From assembly GCA_947259165.1 (NCBI GenBank), contig CAMYKY010000015.1:1-62500 (forward strand): DNA of 62,500 bases, read 5' to 3'. Position numbers and translations under genes: made by a program. The notes beneath the pieces are model-generated. The model ran no database searches. It saw nothing but the letters and a program-made list of their open reading frames with translations, and was not told the DNA's origin. The stretch comes from an uncultured Acidobacteriota bacterium. GTDB lineage: Bacteria; Acidobacteriota; Vicinamibacteria; Marinacidobacterales; SMYC01. This document shows positions 53,738 to 62,170 of this stretch, piece after piece. Within the stretch, counting starts at the first letter, position 1, and every line of letters begins with the position of its first letter.

Positions 53738-54735
53738 AGCTCCCTCGGCGCTCGTTGCTTGTGGCCGAGAATCGGATGGGGCTCGTAAGGCTTCTCGAGC
53801 CGAGCGATCATCTCTTCGTTCAGCTCAATATCGACGGCCGCAGCAAGCTCTTCGAGCTGCTCGATCTTCGTGCTGCCGATGATCGGCGCGTCGACGCCAG
53901 GAACGGACAGCGTCCAAGCCAGCGCGACTTGCGCGGGTTTCTTGCCGAGCTCGTTCGCCAACGCGACGACGGCGTCGACGACGTCGAAATCTTCGTCGCG
54001 GTAGTACATGTCCTCGGCAAACGGATCGTCTTTCCCACGAATCGTTTCGCCCTTACCCTCGCGGCGTCGGTTGCCGGCAAGAAATCCGCGCGCGAGCGGG
54101 CTCCACGGGATCAAACCGACACCTTGTTCGAGACACAGAGGGATCATCTCCCGTTCTTCCTCGCGGTAGACGAGGTTTAGATGATTCTGCATCGTCGCAA
54201 ACCGGTGGAAGCCGTTGACGTCGGCGAGAAACAGCATGGTCGCGAACTCCCACGCGGCCATACTGCTCGCACCCAGATAGCGAACTTTACCCGCGCGGAC
54301 CAGGGAATCGAGCGCTTCCAAGGTTTCTTCCATGGGTGTTTTGTGATCGAGGCGGTGAATTTGGTAAAGATCGATATAGTCCTGCCCGAGCCGTCGCAGA
54401 GAGTCATCGCACGCGGCAATGATGTGCTTGCGCGAAAGTCCTTTTCGGTTCGGCCCATCGACGATCGGAAAGAAACACTTGGTCGCGAGGACGTAGTCTT
54501 CGCGGTGGGCCAGCTCTTTGAGGATCTTGCCGGTCACCTCTTCGCTGACGCCTTTTGAGTACATGTCGGCGGTGTCGAAGAAATTGAAGCCAAGCTCGAA
54601 CGCTCGCTTGAAGTGCTTGCGGGCCTCGTCTTCGCCGAGGATCCACGGCCGCCATTGGGGGTCGCCATAGGTCATACAGCCCAGACAAAGGCGAGAGACT
54701 TCGAGTCCGGTGGTTCCCAAACGAGTCGTTTTCAT
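53734..54735 (-). CDS. Aldo/keto reductase
   Basis: This 333-residue NADPH-dependent TIM-barrel enzyme has the opening MKTTRLGTTGLEVSRLCLG, catalytic Asp/Tyr in FFDTADMYSKG, Lys in YVLATKCFF, His in YQIHRLDHKTPMEET, and the cofactor pocket IIGSTKIEQLEE. It belongs to the AKR11/12-like YajO group. The long frame reported upstream to 55410 is a shadow of the antiporter gene. Start ATG 54735 overlaps the antiporter stop (ATGA). Confidence 0.88.
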   Translation of the reverse strand: MKTTRLGTTGLEVSRLCLGCMTYGDPQWRPWILGEDEARKHFKRAFELGFNFFDTADMYSKGVSEEVTGKILKELAHREDYVLATKCFFPIVDGPNRKGLSRKHIIAACDDSLRRLGQDYIDLYQIHRLDHKTPMEETLEALDSLVRAGKVRYLGASSMAAWEFATMLFLADVNGFHRFATMQNHLNLVYREEEREMIPLCLEQGVGLIPWSPLARGFLAGNRRREGKGETIRGKDDPFAEDMYYRDEDFDVVDAVVALANELGKKPAQVALAWTLSVPGVDAPIIGSTKIEQLEELAAAVDIELNEEMIARLEKPYEPHPILGHKQRAPREL

Positions 54736-56675
54736 ACGGTTTCTTCCATGGATTGAGGGGAGCCGACGGGCTTCGCATACAGAAACAAGACCGCGACCAG
54801 CACGGCAATGCCGAGGACGATCGAGATCCAAGGCGACATGCCGTAGGCCGTTGGGATACTCCCCAACGCGAGTCCGACGAATGCAACGAGCAACGCATAC
54901 GGGAGTTGGGTGCGCACGTGGTCGATATGATCCGAGGCCGAGGCCATCGAGCTCAGGATGGTCGTGTCCGAGATGGGCGAGCAGTGGTCTCCGAACACGG
55001 CGCCCGCTAGAACGGAAGCGATGACGCCAACGAGGATGTCGTCGACGCGCTCCGGTGCAAGGCCGGCGCTCAGACTCAACGCGTTCGCCAAAGGTATGAC
55101 CAGAGGCATCATGATCGCCATCGTCGCCCAGCTGGTACCCGTGGCGAAGGCCATGGCAGCCGCGATCACGAACGTCAGCGCCGGCAACCACGCGGGGTCG
55201 AGCGCACCTTCGAGTATTTGAACGAGGTAGCCCGCGGCTTGCAGCTCCGTCGTCGCGGCGCCGATCGACCACGCGAGAACCAGGATGACGATCGCCATCA
55301 TCATGGACTTCAATCCTTGAACCCAGGCCGAAAAGGCCTCTGACATCGTGAGCACTCGTCGAGCCACGGCGAGGAAGATCGCCACCGTGCAACCCGCGAG
55401 CGACGCCCACAGCAAAGCGACGTAAGAGTCCGAGTTGCCGACGATGCTTCCGAGAGTCGCCACATCGTCGGGACCGAGCGCGTCGCGACCTGTAAGGTAG
55501 ATACCTGTCAGGCCAACCACGAGAATAGTGACGATGGGGGCGAGGCCGTTGAGCCAGCTCGAACGCCCGTGGCCGTCAGCCTCGTCTTCCAGGGTTTCGG
55601 TCGCGGGCTCTGCGCCGTCGCGGAGGACCTTACCCTCGAATCGGGCCCGCCGTTCGGCTTTGAGCATCGGGCCAAAGTCGCGATCGGTCGCGCTGACCAA
55701 GAACGCAAAGACCAAGGCCAGCAGCGGGTAGAAACGATAGGGGATCGTGCGAATGAACATCGAGTAGCCATCTTCGGACGAGCCGATAATCTGGAGACCC
55801 TGGTCGATCAGACCCACTTCGTATCCAATCCAAGTCGAAATCAACGCGGTGCTCGCAACCGACGCCGCCCCGGTGTCCACCAGGAACGACAGCTTCTCGC
55901 GCGAGATGCACAGCTTGTCGGTGATGGGTCGCATCAGATTGCCGCGGATGAGAACGTTGGCGTAGTCGTCGAAGAACATCACCAACGCCATAAGCATCGT
56001 GGAGACCTGCCCGCCCTTGGCTCCCTTTGCGAAGCGAGTGATCAGCTCCGCTATACCTCGAGCACCGCCATTCCGAGTGATAACGCCGACCATCCCGCCG
56101 AAGAGAAAACTGAAGACTAGGATTTGAGCCTGGCTCTTGGTCGTAATCGAGTTGATCACGAAGTGGGTGAGGACGGCGAAGAAACCAGACACGATGTTGT
56201 AGTCGTGAATGAACGTCGCCGCAAGCCAGATGCCGGCGAACAACGAGAAAACGACTTGACGGAACATCAGGGCTAGCGTGATCGCGAAAAGCGGCGGAAG
56301 AATACTCAGCACCGCGGGAATGGCTCGAATTTCCACGTTACCGCTCAGCGTTCCATCGCGAACCTGCAACGAATGGTCGCCGGCGGCGCCGATCACGGCA
56401 TGGTCGATCCGATGTCCATCAAAAGACCCCGAGGAAAGTCCGGTAATGGAAAGCGAGCCATCGTAGTCAGAAACCGGATTGCCGTCCGCGTCGACCGCCG
56501 TGACCGACAGCTCGAAAGGGATGCCAGTCAAGACCAGACTGGGCGCCTCAATGCGAAGCTCGGTTTGTGCCGAGAGGGTGCAGGGACCGAGCATCAAGGC
56601 AAGGAATAGGAGGGTCCAAACCCGATGGCTACGAGCTGTGGGTCGGTGCCGGCAGACGCGGGGCACTCTTGTCAT
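54732..56675 (-). CDS. NhaC-family Na+/H+ antiporter with N-terminal signal peptide and Ig-like domain
   Basis: This 647-residue protein starts with a signal peptide (VWTLLFLALMLGPCTLSAQ) and an ~80-residue beta-rich Ig-like domain (FELSVTAVDADGNPVSDYDG). From residue ~120 it has the 10 or more TM antiporter core: FGGMVGVITRNGGARGIAEL, FFDDYANVLIRGNLM, FATGTSWATMAIMMP and FGDHCSPISDTTILSS. An exported domain on an NhaC-type carrier is uncommon. ATG 56675 overlaps the NAT stop. Confidence 0.82.
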   Translation of the reverse strand: MTRVPRVCRHRPTARSHRVWTLLFLALMLGPCTLSAQTELRIEAPSLVLTGIPFELSVTAVDADGNPVSDYDGSLSITGLSSGSFDGHRIDHAVIGAAGDHSLQVRDGTLSGNVEIRAIPAVLSILPPLFAITLALMFRQVVFSLFAGIWLAATFIHDYNIVSGFFAVLTHFVINSITTKSQAQILVFSFLFGGMVGVITRNGGARGIAELITRFAKGAKGGQVSTMLMALVMFFDDYANVLIRGNLMRPITDKLCISREKLSFLVDTGAASVASTALISTWIGYEVGLIDQGLQIIGSSEDGYSMFIRTIPYRFYPLLALVFAFLVSATDRDFGPMLKAERRARFEGKVLRDGAEPATETLEDEADGHGRSSWLNGLAPIVTILVVGLTGIYLTGRDALGPDDVATLGSIVGNSDSYVALLWASLAGCTVAIFLAVARRVLTMSEAFSAWVQGLKSMMMAIVILVLAWSIGAATTELQAAGYLVQILEGALDPAWLPALTFVIAAAMAFATGTSWATMAIMMPLVIPLANALSLSAGLAPERVDDILVGVIASVLAGAVFGDHCSPISDTTILSSMASASDHIDHVRTQLPYALLVAFVGLALGSIPTAYGMSPWISIVLGIAVLVAVLFLYAKPVGSPQSMEETV

Positions 56676-57466
56676 CAAGCGTTCTCCAGTACGATGTCGA
56701 AATGCTCATCGAGGGCTTGGGACCACTCGGTCTCGTTCTCGATTTTGGTTTCGATCCGCTCGGCTCCGCGGTGGACGACGAGACGCTCACGGGTGAGCGT
56801 CACCCGTCCGCCAGGGGTAAAGCGCGTCGTTACCACGCGTTGTGTGAAAGTCGATTCCGGCGAGTTCTGTTGGTAGTGGCATGCTTCCTCGAAGTCCGCA
56901 AGCTGTCGGGGCGCTAACGTAAAACGGTACTTCGGGGTCGATCCTTGAAGAAGGAACCACTGCTCACCTTGTCGGTCGAGCCGGTACTCGCCGGCCGCAT
57001 TGTCGACTAGCGGGATCGGATGCAAGAAGGACTCACCGAACCCTACGTCAACGAGCCACGGAGCTTCGTCGATATCGACGCGTAGCACCATGTGGTCAAA
57101 AGGAATCCCGAAGCGGCCATCGGGGAGCGCGACTTCAGCGCTGAGCAGGGTGACATGGTAGCCGAGCTGTGTGAGGAGCCAGGCGAACGCACTGTTGAGC
57201 TCGTAGCAAAACCCTCCGCGGCGACGGACCACGATCTTGTCCAGGATTTTTGTCGGGTCGAGCACGATCGGCACGCCGAAGCAGATGTCGAGATTCTCGA
57301 ACGGGGCGGCGCATAGATGGCGTTCGTGAAGATTGGATAATAGTTCGAGCGTTGGCTCGAGCGTCGACTCAGGAGAGGCTTCCGCGTGGATGCGGTCCAG
57401 GTAGTCTCGAACGTGCACGGGAGCGAGATTGTAACACCGTGCGATAGAATGAGTCGTTCCGCTCAT
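56675..57466 (-). CDS. nat: Arylamine N-acetyltransferase
   Basis: This 263-residue NAT has catalytic Cys in RRGGFCYELN, His in PFDHMVLRV and Asp in WLVDVGFGES, the full Cys-His-Asp triad. LCAAPFENLDICFG is also typical. It acetylates arylamines or hydrazines using acetyl-CoA. The physiological substrate may be an aromatic metabolite. It is the first gene of an operon with three overlapping downstream genes. The start may be at GTG within APVHVRDYLDRI rather than at 57466. Confidence 0.9.
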   Translation of the reverse strand: MSGTTHSIARCYNLAPVHVRDYLDRIHAEASPESTLEPTLELLSNLHERHLCAAPFENLDICFGVPIVLDPTKILDKIVVRRRGGFCYELNSAFAWLLTQLGYHVTLLSAEVALPDGRFGIPFDHMVLRVDIDEAPWLVDVGFGESFLHPIPLVDNAAGEYRLDRQGEQWFLLQGSTPKYRFTLAPRQLADFEEACHYQQNSPESTFTQRVVTTRFTPGGRVTLTRERLVVHRGAERIETKIENETEWSQALDEHFDIVLENA

Positions 57467-57514
57467 GATAAACGCGGCGCTCCTCTACGGAGCTGCTCGC
57501 CACAAGATTTCGGT

Positions 57515-58522
57515 ATGAAGAAGTCAAGGGTGCTGGCGCTCGTGCACCTCGAGCTGAAGCCGCCGGACGACCCGGCACGATACAACACTGGCGTCGAGTG
57601 GAAGATGGAGTTCGATGTCATCGACACTCTTCGCCACTTGGGTCACGAAGTCGAAGTGCTCGGACTCGACGATGACCTCTCCATTCTTGGGGCGGTGGTC
57701 GAGCGCGTTCGGCCCCAAGTGCTCTTCAACCTGCTCGAGGATTTTCACGGTGTGGCCGTCAACGACCAACATTGGGTATCCCATCTCGAGTTGCTGGGGG
57801 TTCCGTACACGGGTTGTAACCCGCGGGGACTTTTGTTGGCCCGCGACAAGGCGATCTCGAAGAAAATACTTGCGTACGACCGGATCACGGCGCCGGGTTT
57901 TGCGGTTTACCGAAAGGGCGAGCGGAGCGCCTGCACAGGGGAGCTCCGCTTTCCTCTTATCGTGAAATCCCTTATCTTCGATGGCTCGGTCGGGATATCG
58001 CAGGCGTCCGTCGTCGCCTCCGAAAAGAAGTTATTGGAGCGCGTGCGGTTCATCCACGATGATATCGGGACCGACGCGATCGTGGAGGAGTTTATCGAGG
58101 GCCGGGAGCTCTATGTTGGAGTGTTGGGAAACGACCGCCTCGAGACACTTCCCGTGTGGGAGCTTCGGTTCAAGCACCGCCCTGCTTCTACGCGACTCAT
58201 CGCTACCGAGCGGGTGAAGTGGAGTCAAAAGTACCAACGCAAGGTGGGGGTCCAGAGCGGGCTCGCGAGGCTGTCCACAGCCAAACGGGAGGAGGTCGAG
58301 TCTCTCGCTCGCCGAATCTACAGCTTACTGGAGCTATCCGGTTACGGTCGCATCGACTTTCGGATGGCGCCCGACGGCACCGTGTACTTTCTCGAGGCGA
58401 ATCCGAATCCGCAGCTGGCCTACGGTGAGGATTTCGCGGAGTCGGCGGAGAAAGGCGGCGTTTCGTATGAGGCTCTGATGGAGCGCATCATGAGCCTCGC
58501 GCTCTCCAGGTGGCGGCGGTGA
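57515..58522 (+). CDS. ATP-grasp ligase, D-alanine-D-alanine-ligase-like
   Basis: This 335-residue protein has a pre-ATP-grasp N-terminal domain (VLALVHLELKPPDD, HEVEVLGLDDDL, VLFNLLEDFHG), then RDKAISKKILAYDRI, FPLIVKSLIFDGSVGI, VEEFIEGRELYVGVLG, YGRIDFRMAPDG and YFLEANPNPQLA. It resembles D-Ala-D-Ala ligase paralogues but lacks the strict specificity residues, so the product may be another amide or peptide. ATG 57515 follows a long divergent frame that does not match the family. Confidence 0.75.
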   Translation: MKKSRVLALVHLELKPPDDPARYNTGVEWKMEFDVIDTLRHLGHEVEVLGLDDDLSILGAVVERVRPQVLFNLLEDFHGVAVNDQHWVSHLELLGVPYTGCNPRGLLLARDKAISKKILAYDRITAPGFAVYRKGERSACTGELRFPLIVKSLIFDGSVGISQASVVASEKKLLERVRFIHDDIGTDAIVEEFIEGRELYVGVLGNDRLETLPVWELRFKHRPASTRLIATERVKWSQKYQRKVGVQSGLARLSTAKREEVESLARRIYSLLELSGYGRIDFRMAPDGTVYFLEANPNPQLAYGEDFAESAEKGGVSYEALMERIMSLALSRWRR

Positions 58523-58983
58523 AAGCGTATCGTCTGCAGTTGGCGATTGCGGTCGCTATCCTTGGGCTCAGTCTAGTCGAGTGCTTCCTAGCGTATCCAC
58601 GTCTTCCCGACCCGATGGCGAGCAATTTCGGGGGCGACGGCACACCGGGTGGGTGGTCTTCCAAGAAGAGTTTTATGACCATCTGGGCGGTGTCGATGGC
58701 GTTTTGGTTCGGGGCGCTGCTGTCGGCTCCTCTTCTCGCATCGAATGCGCGACAGAGGTTCGACGAAGCAACACGCCTGTGGCTCCGCGATAGCGTGGGG
58801 TGGTTTCTGGTCGCCTCGCTCGCGCTATCCGCAACGAGCACCCATTGGGTCCTCGAGGCGAATCTCCAGACCGGTCGCCTCAACAGCGGGTTCATTTGGC
58901 TGCTCGCGGTCTACATGAGCTACATGCTGTGGTGGACAGTGAGGCTGGTGCGGCGAGTCCGGCGTGAAGTCCGGCGGACGTAA
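58519..58983 (+). CDS. DUF1648-domain small membrane protein
   Basis: This ~154-residue protein has four hydrophobic spans (~6-24, 48-68, 90-108, 118-138). LPDPMASNFGGDGTPGGWSSKKSF is the DUF1648 signature found in SdpI-like and related immunity or transport proteins. The GTG at 58519 is preferred since AGGTGG precedes it; it overlaps the previous stop. Confidence 0.7.
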   Translation: MKAYRLQLAIAVAILGLSLVECFLAYPRLPDPMASNFGGDGTPGGWSSKKSFMTIWAVSMAFWFGALLSAPLLASNARQRFDEATRLWLRDSVGWFLVASLALSATSTHWVLEANLQTGRLNSGFIWLLAVYMSYMLWWTVRLVRRVRREVRRT

Positions 58984-59011
58984 AGCCGGCCCGCCCCGCG
59001 GGTAAATCCAA

Positions 59012-59046
59012 AAAGCCCGACCTCCCATCGAGGAAGGTCGGGCTTT
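59012..59046 (-). terminator. Rho-independent terminator of the rRNA operon
   Basis: A stem AAAGCCCGACCT / AGGTCGGGCTTT with an 11-nt loop is followed on the minus strand by TTTTTGGATTT. It lies 12 nt past the 5S gene end and also faces the end of the plus-strand DUF1648 gene. Confidence 0.85.
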
Positions 59047-59057
59047 CAAATGTATAT

Positions 59058-59175
<118 letters not shown>

Positions 59176-59360
59176 AGCTCGTTAGAATACCTTCCGCCTT
59201 CGCCCCAAAGGGGGCTATGGCGGACTTCGCCGCGTTTAAGCGGCGAGGGCAACTCATTGATTAGAGATACAAATGCGCTTGTCCGCCGTAGCTCGTAGAG
59301 CGTAGGCGGAGTGCTTGCGAACATTAAATTCTGGACGAACTTCGCCCTGGGTAAATTTTA
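59176..59360. other. 23S-5S spacer, no tRNA
   Basis: The 185-nt spacer holds several hairpins: TCCGCC...GGCGGA (about 59193-59224), TCGCCGC / GCGGCGA (about 59227-59246) and TCCGCC...GGCGGA (about 59282-59310). These could be rRNA processing stems. No tRNA was seen. Confidence 0.6.
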
Positions 59361-59691
59361 TGGTCAAGCCTCACGGCCGATTAGTACCCGTTAGCTGAAG
59401 CGATTACTCGCCTTACACACCGGGCCTATCAACCTGGTAGTCTTCCAGGGGCCTTTAGGGACCTTATGGTCCGGGAGATCTCATCTTGGAGTGGGCTTCG
59501 CGCTTATATGCTTTCAGCGCTTATCCCTTCCGAACGTAACTACCGAGCGGTGCTCCTGGCGGAACAACTCGTAAACCAGAGGTTCGTCCAGCCCGGTCCT
59601 CTCGTACTAAGGCCAGCTCTCCTCAAATCTCCTGCGCCCACGACAGATAGGGACCGAACTGTCTCACGACGTTCTAAACCCAGCTCACGTA

Positions 59692-59723
<32 letters not shown>

Positions 59724-59737
59724 AACCTGCTACAGCT

Positions 59738-59773
<36 letters not shown>

Positions 59774-59791
59774 GAACTCTTGGGCGCGATA

Positions 59792-59830
<39 letters not shown>

Positions 59831-59984
59831 CGGCCCTTCCATGCGGAACCGCCGGATCACTAAGTCCTTGTTTCCAACCTGCTCGACTTGTAGGTCTCGC
59901 AGTCAAGCTCGCTTGTGCCTTTACACTCTACGGCTGGTTTCCAATCAGCCTGAGCGAACCTTCGAGCGCCTCCGTTACATTTTG

Positions 59985-60016
<32 letters not shown>

Positions 60017-60166
60017 AACAGTGTCCCTGATCCGGATAACGGACCTAGGTTAGAATTTCAGAACGATGAGGGTGGTATCTCACCAGTGACTCCCCCAAAG
60101 CCAGAGCTCTAGGTTCAAAGCCTCCCACCTATCCTGCGCACAACGCACCAAAATTCACTGATAGGG

Positions 60167-60197
<31 letters not shown>

Positions 60198-60273
60198 TGT
60201 CGCGGGTAACCGGCATCTTCACCGGTACTACAAATTCGCAGTGCCTCTCGTCGAGACAGCGCCCAGATCGTTG

Positions 60274-60317
<44 letters not shown>

Positions 60318-60949
60318 CGGATATCCCCAACTGTTTCCAGAAGGGCCGGACTTTATCTTGACCAACCTCGATTCATCTCTGCCGCAATATCTCTAATTTT
60401 CTCGAGACCTTGTGGCGTGAGATGTTCGCCCGCCTGCATCATCCGAAGTACACGCTTGAACTTTTGAAAGTCCAGTCGCTTCTTCGTCTTCAGCGGGTGC
60501 TTGACGAAAAATGGAACGATGCGCTCCCAAAGATGAGTTTGACCGCGCACTCGATACGCCATCCGGTCGCCATGATTCTTTCGAACCACGCCGCATCCGA
60601 AATACGCTTTGAATGCATGGAGCACTTGCACATCGCGTTCGTGCTGCACGACGGTGAATTCAGGAAGAACCTGATAGCCAACTGTCATGTCTACATGTGT
60701 GTTGATGCCAACATGAAAGCAGCCTTCACCATCCACGAAACCTGTAATCCATTGTGCGTGAAGTTTCATCGGCTGGTCCCAAACGTAAAGTCTCTGAGGG
60801 TTCCCGAAGCAGTCTCGGGCCTTCCCTGCGGATTGTCCCCATGTCCGCCGGATTTTTACTGCTATCTCGAGCTGAGATAACGAGTACCGAACGGCTGTGC
60901 GAGGAGTTTCCCGCATATGGTTCAGTTTTACTAAGGCTAGCGATTCCTA
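60318..60949 (-). other. Group I intron in 23S rRNA, position L1931, with homing endonuclease ORF
   Basis: 632 nt. The 5' exon ends CUAAGGU and pairs with GCCUUAG (60931-60937) in the intron as P1, ending in a U-G wobble. The 3' exon AGCGA pairs with UCGCU just before it as P10. The intron ends in G. The core has a P-like AUGCGGGAAACUCC, Q-like GGACAAUCCGCAG, R CUCAGAGACUUUACG and S AAGAUAAAGUCC; R and S give a 7-bp P7 (GACUUUA / UAAAGUC). The endonuclease ORF lies in the P8 region between R and S. Both splice sites are thus set by pairing. Confidence 0.93.
60353..60769 (-). CDS. LAGLIDADG homing endonuclease encoded in the L1931 intron
   Basis: This 138-residue protein starts MKLHAQWITGFVDGEGCFHV, where GFVDGEGCF is the single LAGLIDADG motif with its catalytic Asp/Glu position. 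TVVQHERDVQVLHAFKAYFG, GVVRKNHGDRMAYRV, VPFFVKHPLKTKKRLDFQ and FKRVLRMMQAGEHLTPQG follow the usual alpha-beta-beta-alpha layout of I-CreI-like enzymes. With one motif it should act as a homodimer. An upstream in-frame ATG (60916) would translate the intron core, so 60769 is preferred. The TAA stop lies inside the S strand. Confidence 0.9.
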   Translation of the reverse strand: MKLHAQWITGFVDGEGCFHVGINTHVDMTVGYQVLPEFTVVQHERDVQVLHAFKAYFGCGVVRKNHGDRMAYRVRGQTHLWERIVPFFVKHPLKTKKRLDFQKFKRVLRMMQAGEHLTPQGLEKIRDIAAEMNRGWSR

Positions 60950-60963
60950 ACCTTAGGACCGTT

Positions 60964-61273
60964 CATTGTTGTTACTCCGTGAAACCTTGATGTGTTACTT
61001 GAAGGTTTGTTTCACGTGGCACGGTCGTTTCCGCCATGCTCTCTATGTCGCCATAGAGCTCGGACTGTCTCATCCGCTATTCCCCACGGAATCCAGGGGA
61101 AGCGGTCTGGCGTACAGTCTCTGAGGATCCCCAAACAGAACTAAGTCCGGGTTTCCTGCTGATTGTCCGCACTTCACACGTTGTCACTCTCGGTCTCACG
61201 ACCGTAAGTAGTGGAAGATACTCGGATGTTCCAGCATACAGCCAGATTTTGGTCTCGTAACTACAACGGGTTC
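60964..61273 (-). other. Group I intron in 23S rRNA, position L1917, without ORF
   Basis: 310 nt. The 5' exon GUAACUAU pairs fully with intron GUAGUUAC (61257-61264), with U-G at the splice site (8-bp P1). The CCGUU just before it pairs with the 3' exon AACGG as P10. The intron ends in G. The P-like AUGCUGGAACAUCC, Q-like GGACAAUCAGCAG, R CUCAGAGACUGUACG (61111-61125) and S GAGACAGUCC (about 61062-61071) give P7 GACUGU / ACAGUC. No reading frame of note lies inside, so it is either mobile in trans or fixed. Confidence 0.93.
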
Positions 61274-61399
61274 ATAGTTACGGCCGCCGTTTACCGGGGC
61301 TTCAATTCACAGCTTCGCTTTGACGAATCTCCGCTAACCGCTCCTTTTAACCTTCCGGCACCGGGCAGGCGTCAGACCCTATACGTCGTTTTCGACTTT

Positions 61400-61431
<32 letters not shown>

Positions 61432-62102
61432 TGGGCCAATTCTCTGCGACCTCTTCAGGCTCCGAGAGCAAGTCTCTTCACCCTAATGAGGCACCCCTTC
61501 TCCCGAAGTTACGGGGTTAATTTGCCGAGTTCCTAAACGAGAGTTCTCACTTGCGCCTTTGGATTCTCTCCTTGCCTACCTGTGTCGGTTTACGGTACGG
61601 TCACCTATCGGCTCGCTAGAGGTTTTTCTCGGCAGTGTGGGCTCGATTAGTTGGTTTGCCCGAAGGCGCACTTCCCCGCAACTCTCGGTGTATATGAGGC
61701 CCGGATTTGCCTAAGCCTCCACCTACGGTCACGGCCGCACTAATCCAACAGTGCGTAAACCTACCCTACTGCGTCACCCCATTGCTCAAACGCCTCAACG
61801 GTGGTGCAGGAATATTGACCTGCTGTCCATCGGCTACGCCTTTCGGCCTCACCTTAGGCACCGACTAACCCTGAGAGGACTGACCTTCCTCAGGAAACCT
61901 TAGGCTTTCGGCGTCCAGGGTTCTCACCTGGATTATCGCTACTTATGCCGGCAGGGTCACTTCCATACCGTCCACTAGTCCTCGTCGGTCTAGCTTCAAC
62001 CAGTATGGAACGCTCCTCTACCACTCAAAAACCTCCGAAGAGGTTTCAAAGTCCGCAGCTTCGGTATCATGCTTGAGCCCCGATACATTATCGGCCCAGA
62101 GC

Positions 62103-62170
<68 letters not shown>

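Noticed and set aside
53734..55410. Long N-terminal extension of the aldo-keto reductase frame
   Set aside because: The extra 225 codons are an out-of-frame reading of the antiporter gene. The true start at 54735 overlaps the antiporter stop.
59176..59360. Possible tRNA in the 23S-5S spacer
   Set aside because: No cloverleaf or TPsiC-arm consensus; only simple stems.
60770..60916. N-terminal 49-codon extension of the homing endonuclease
   Set aside because: It translates the intron P, Q and R strands. The endonuclease fold starts at MKLHAQW.
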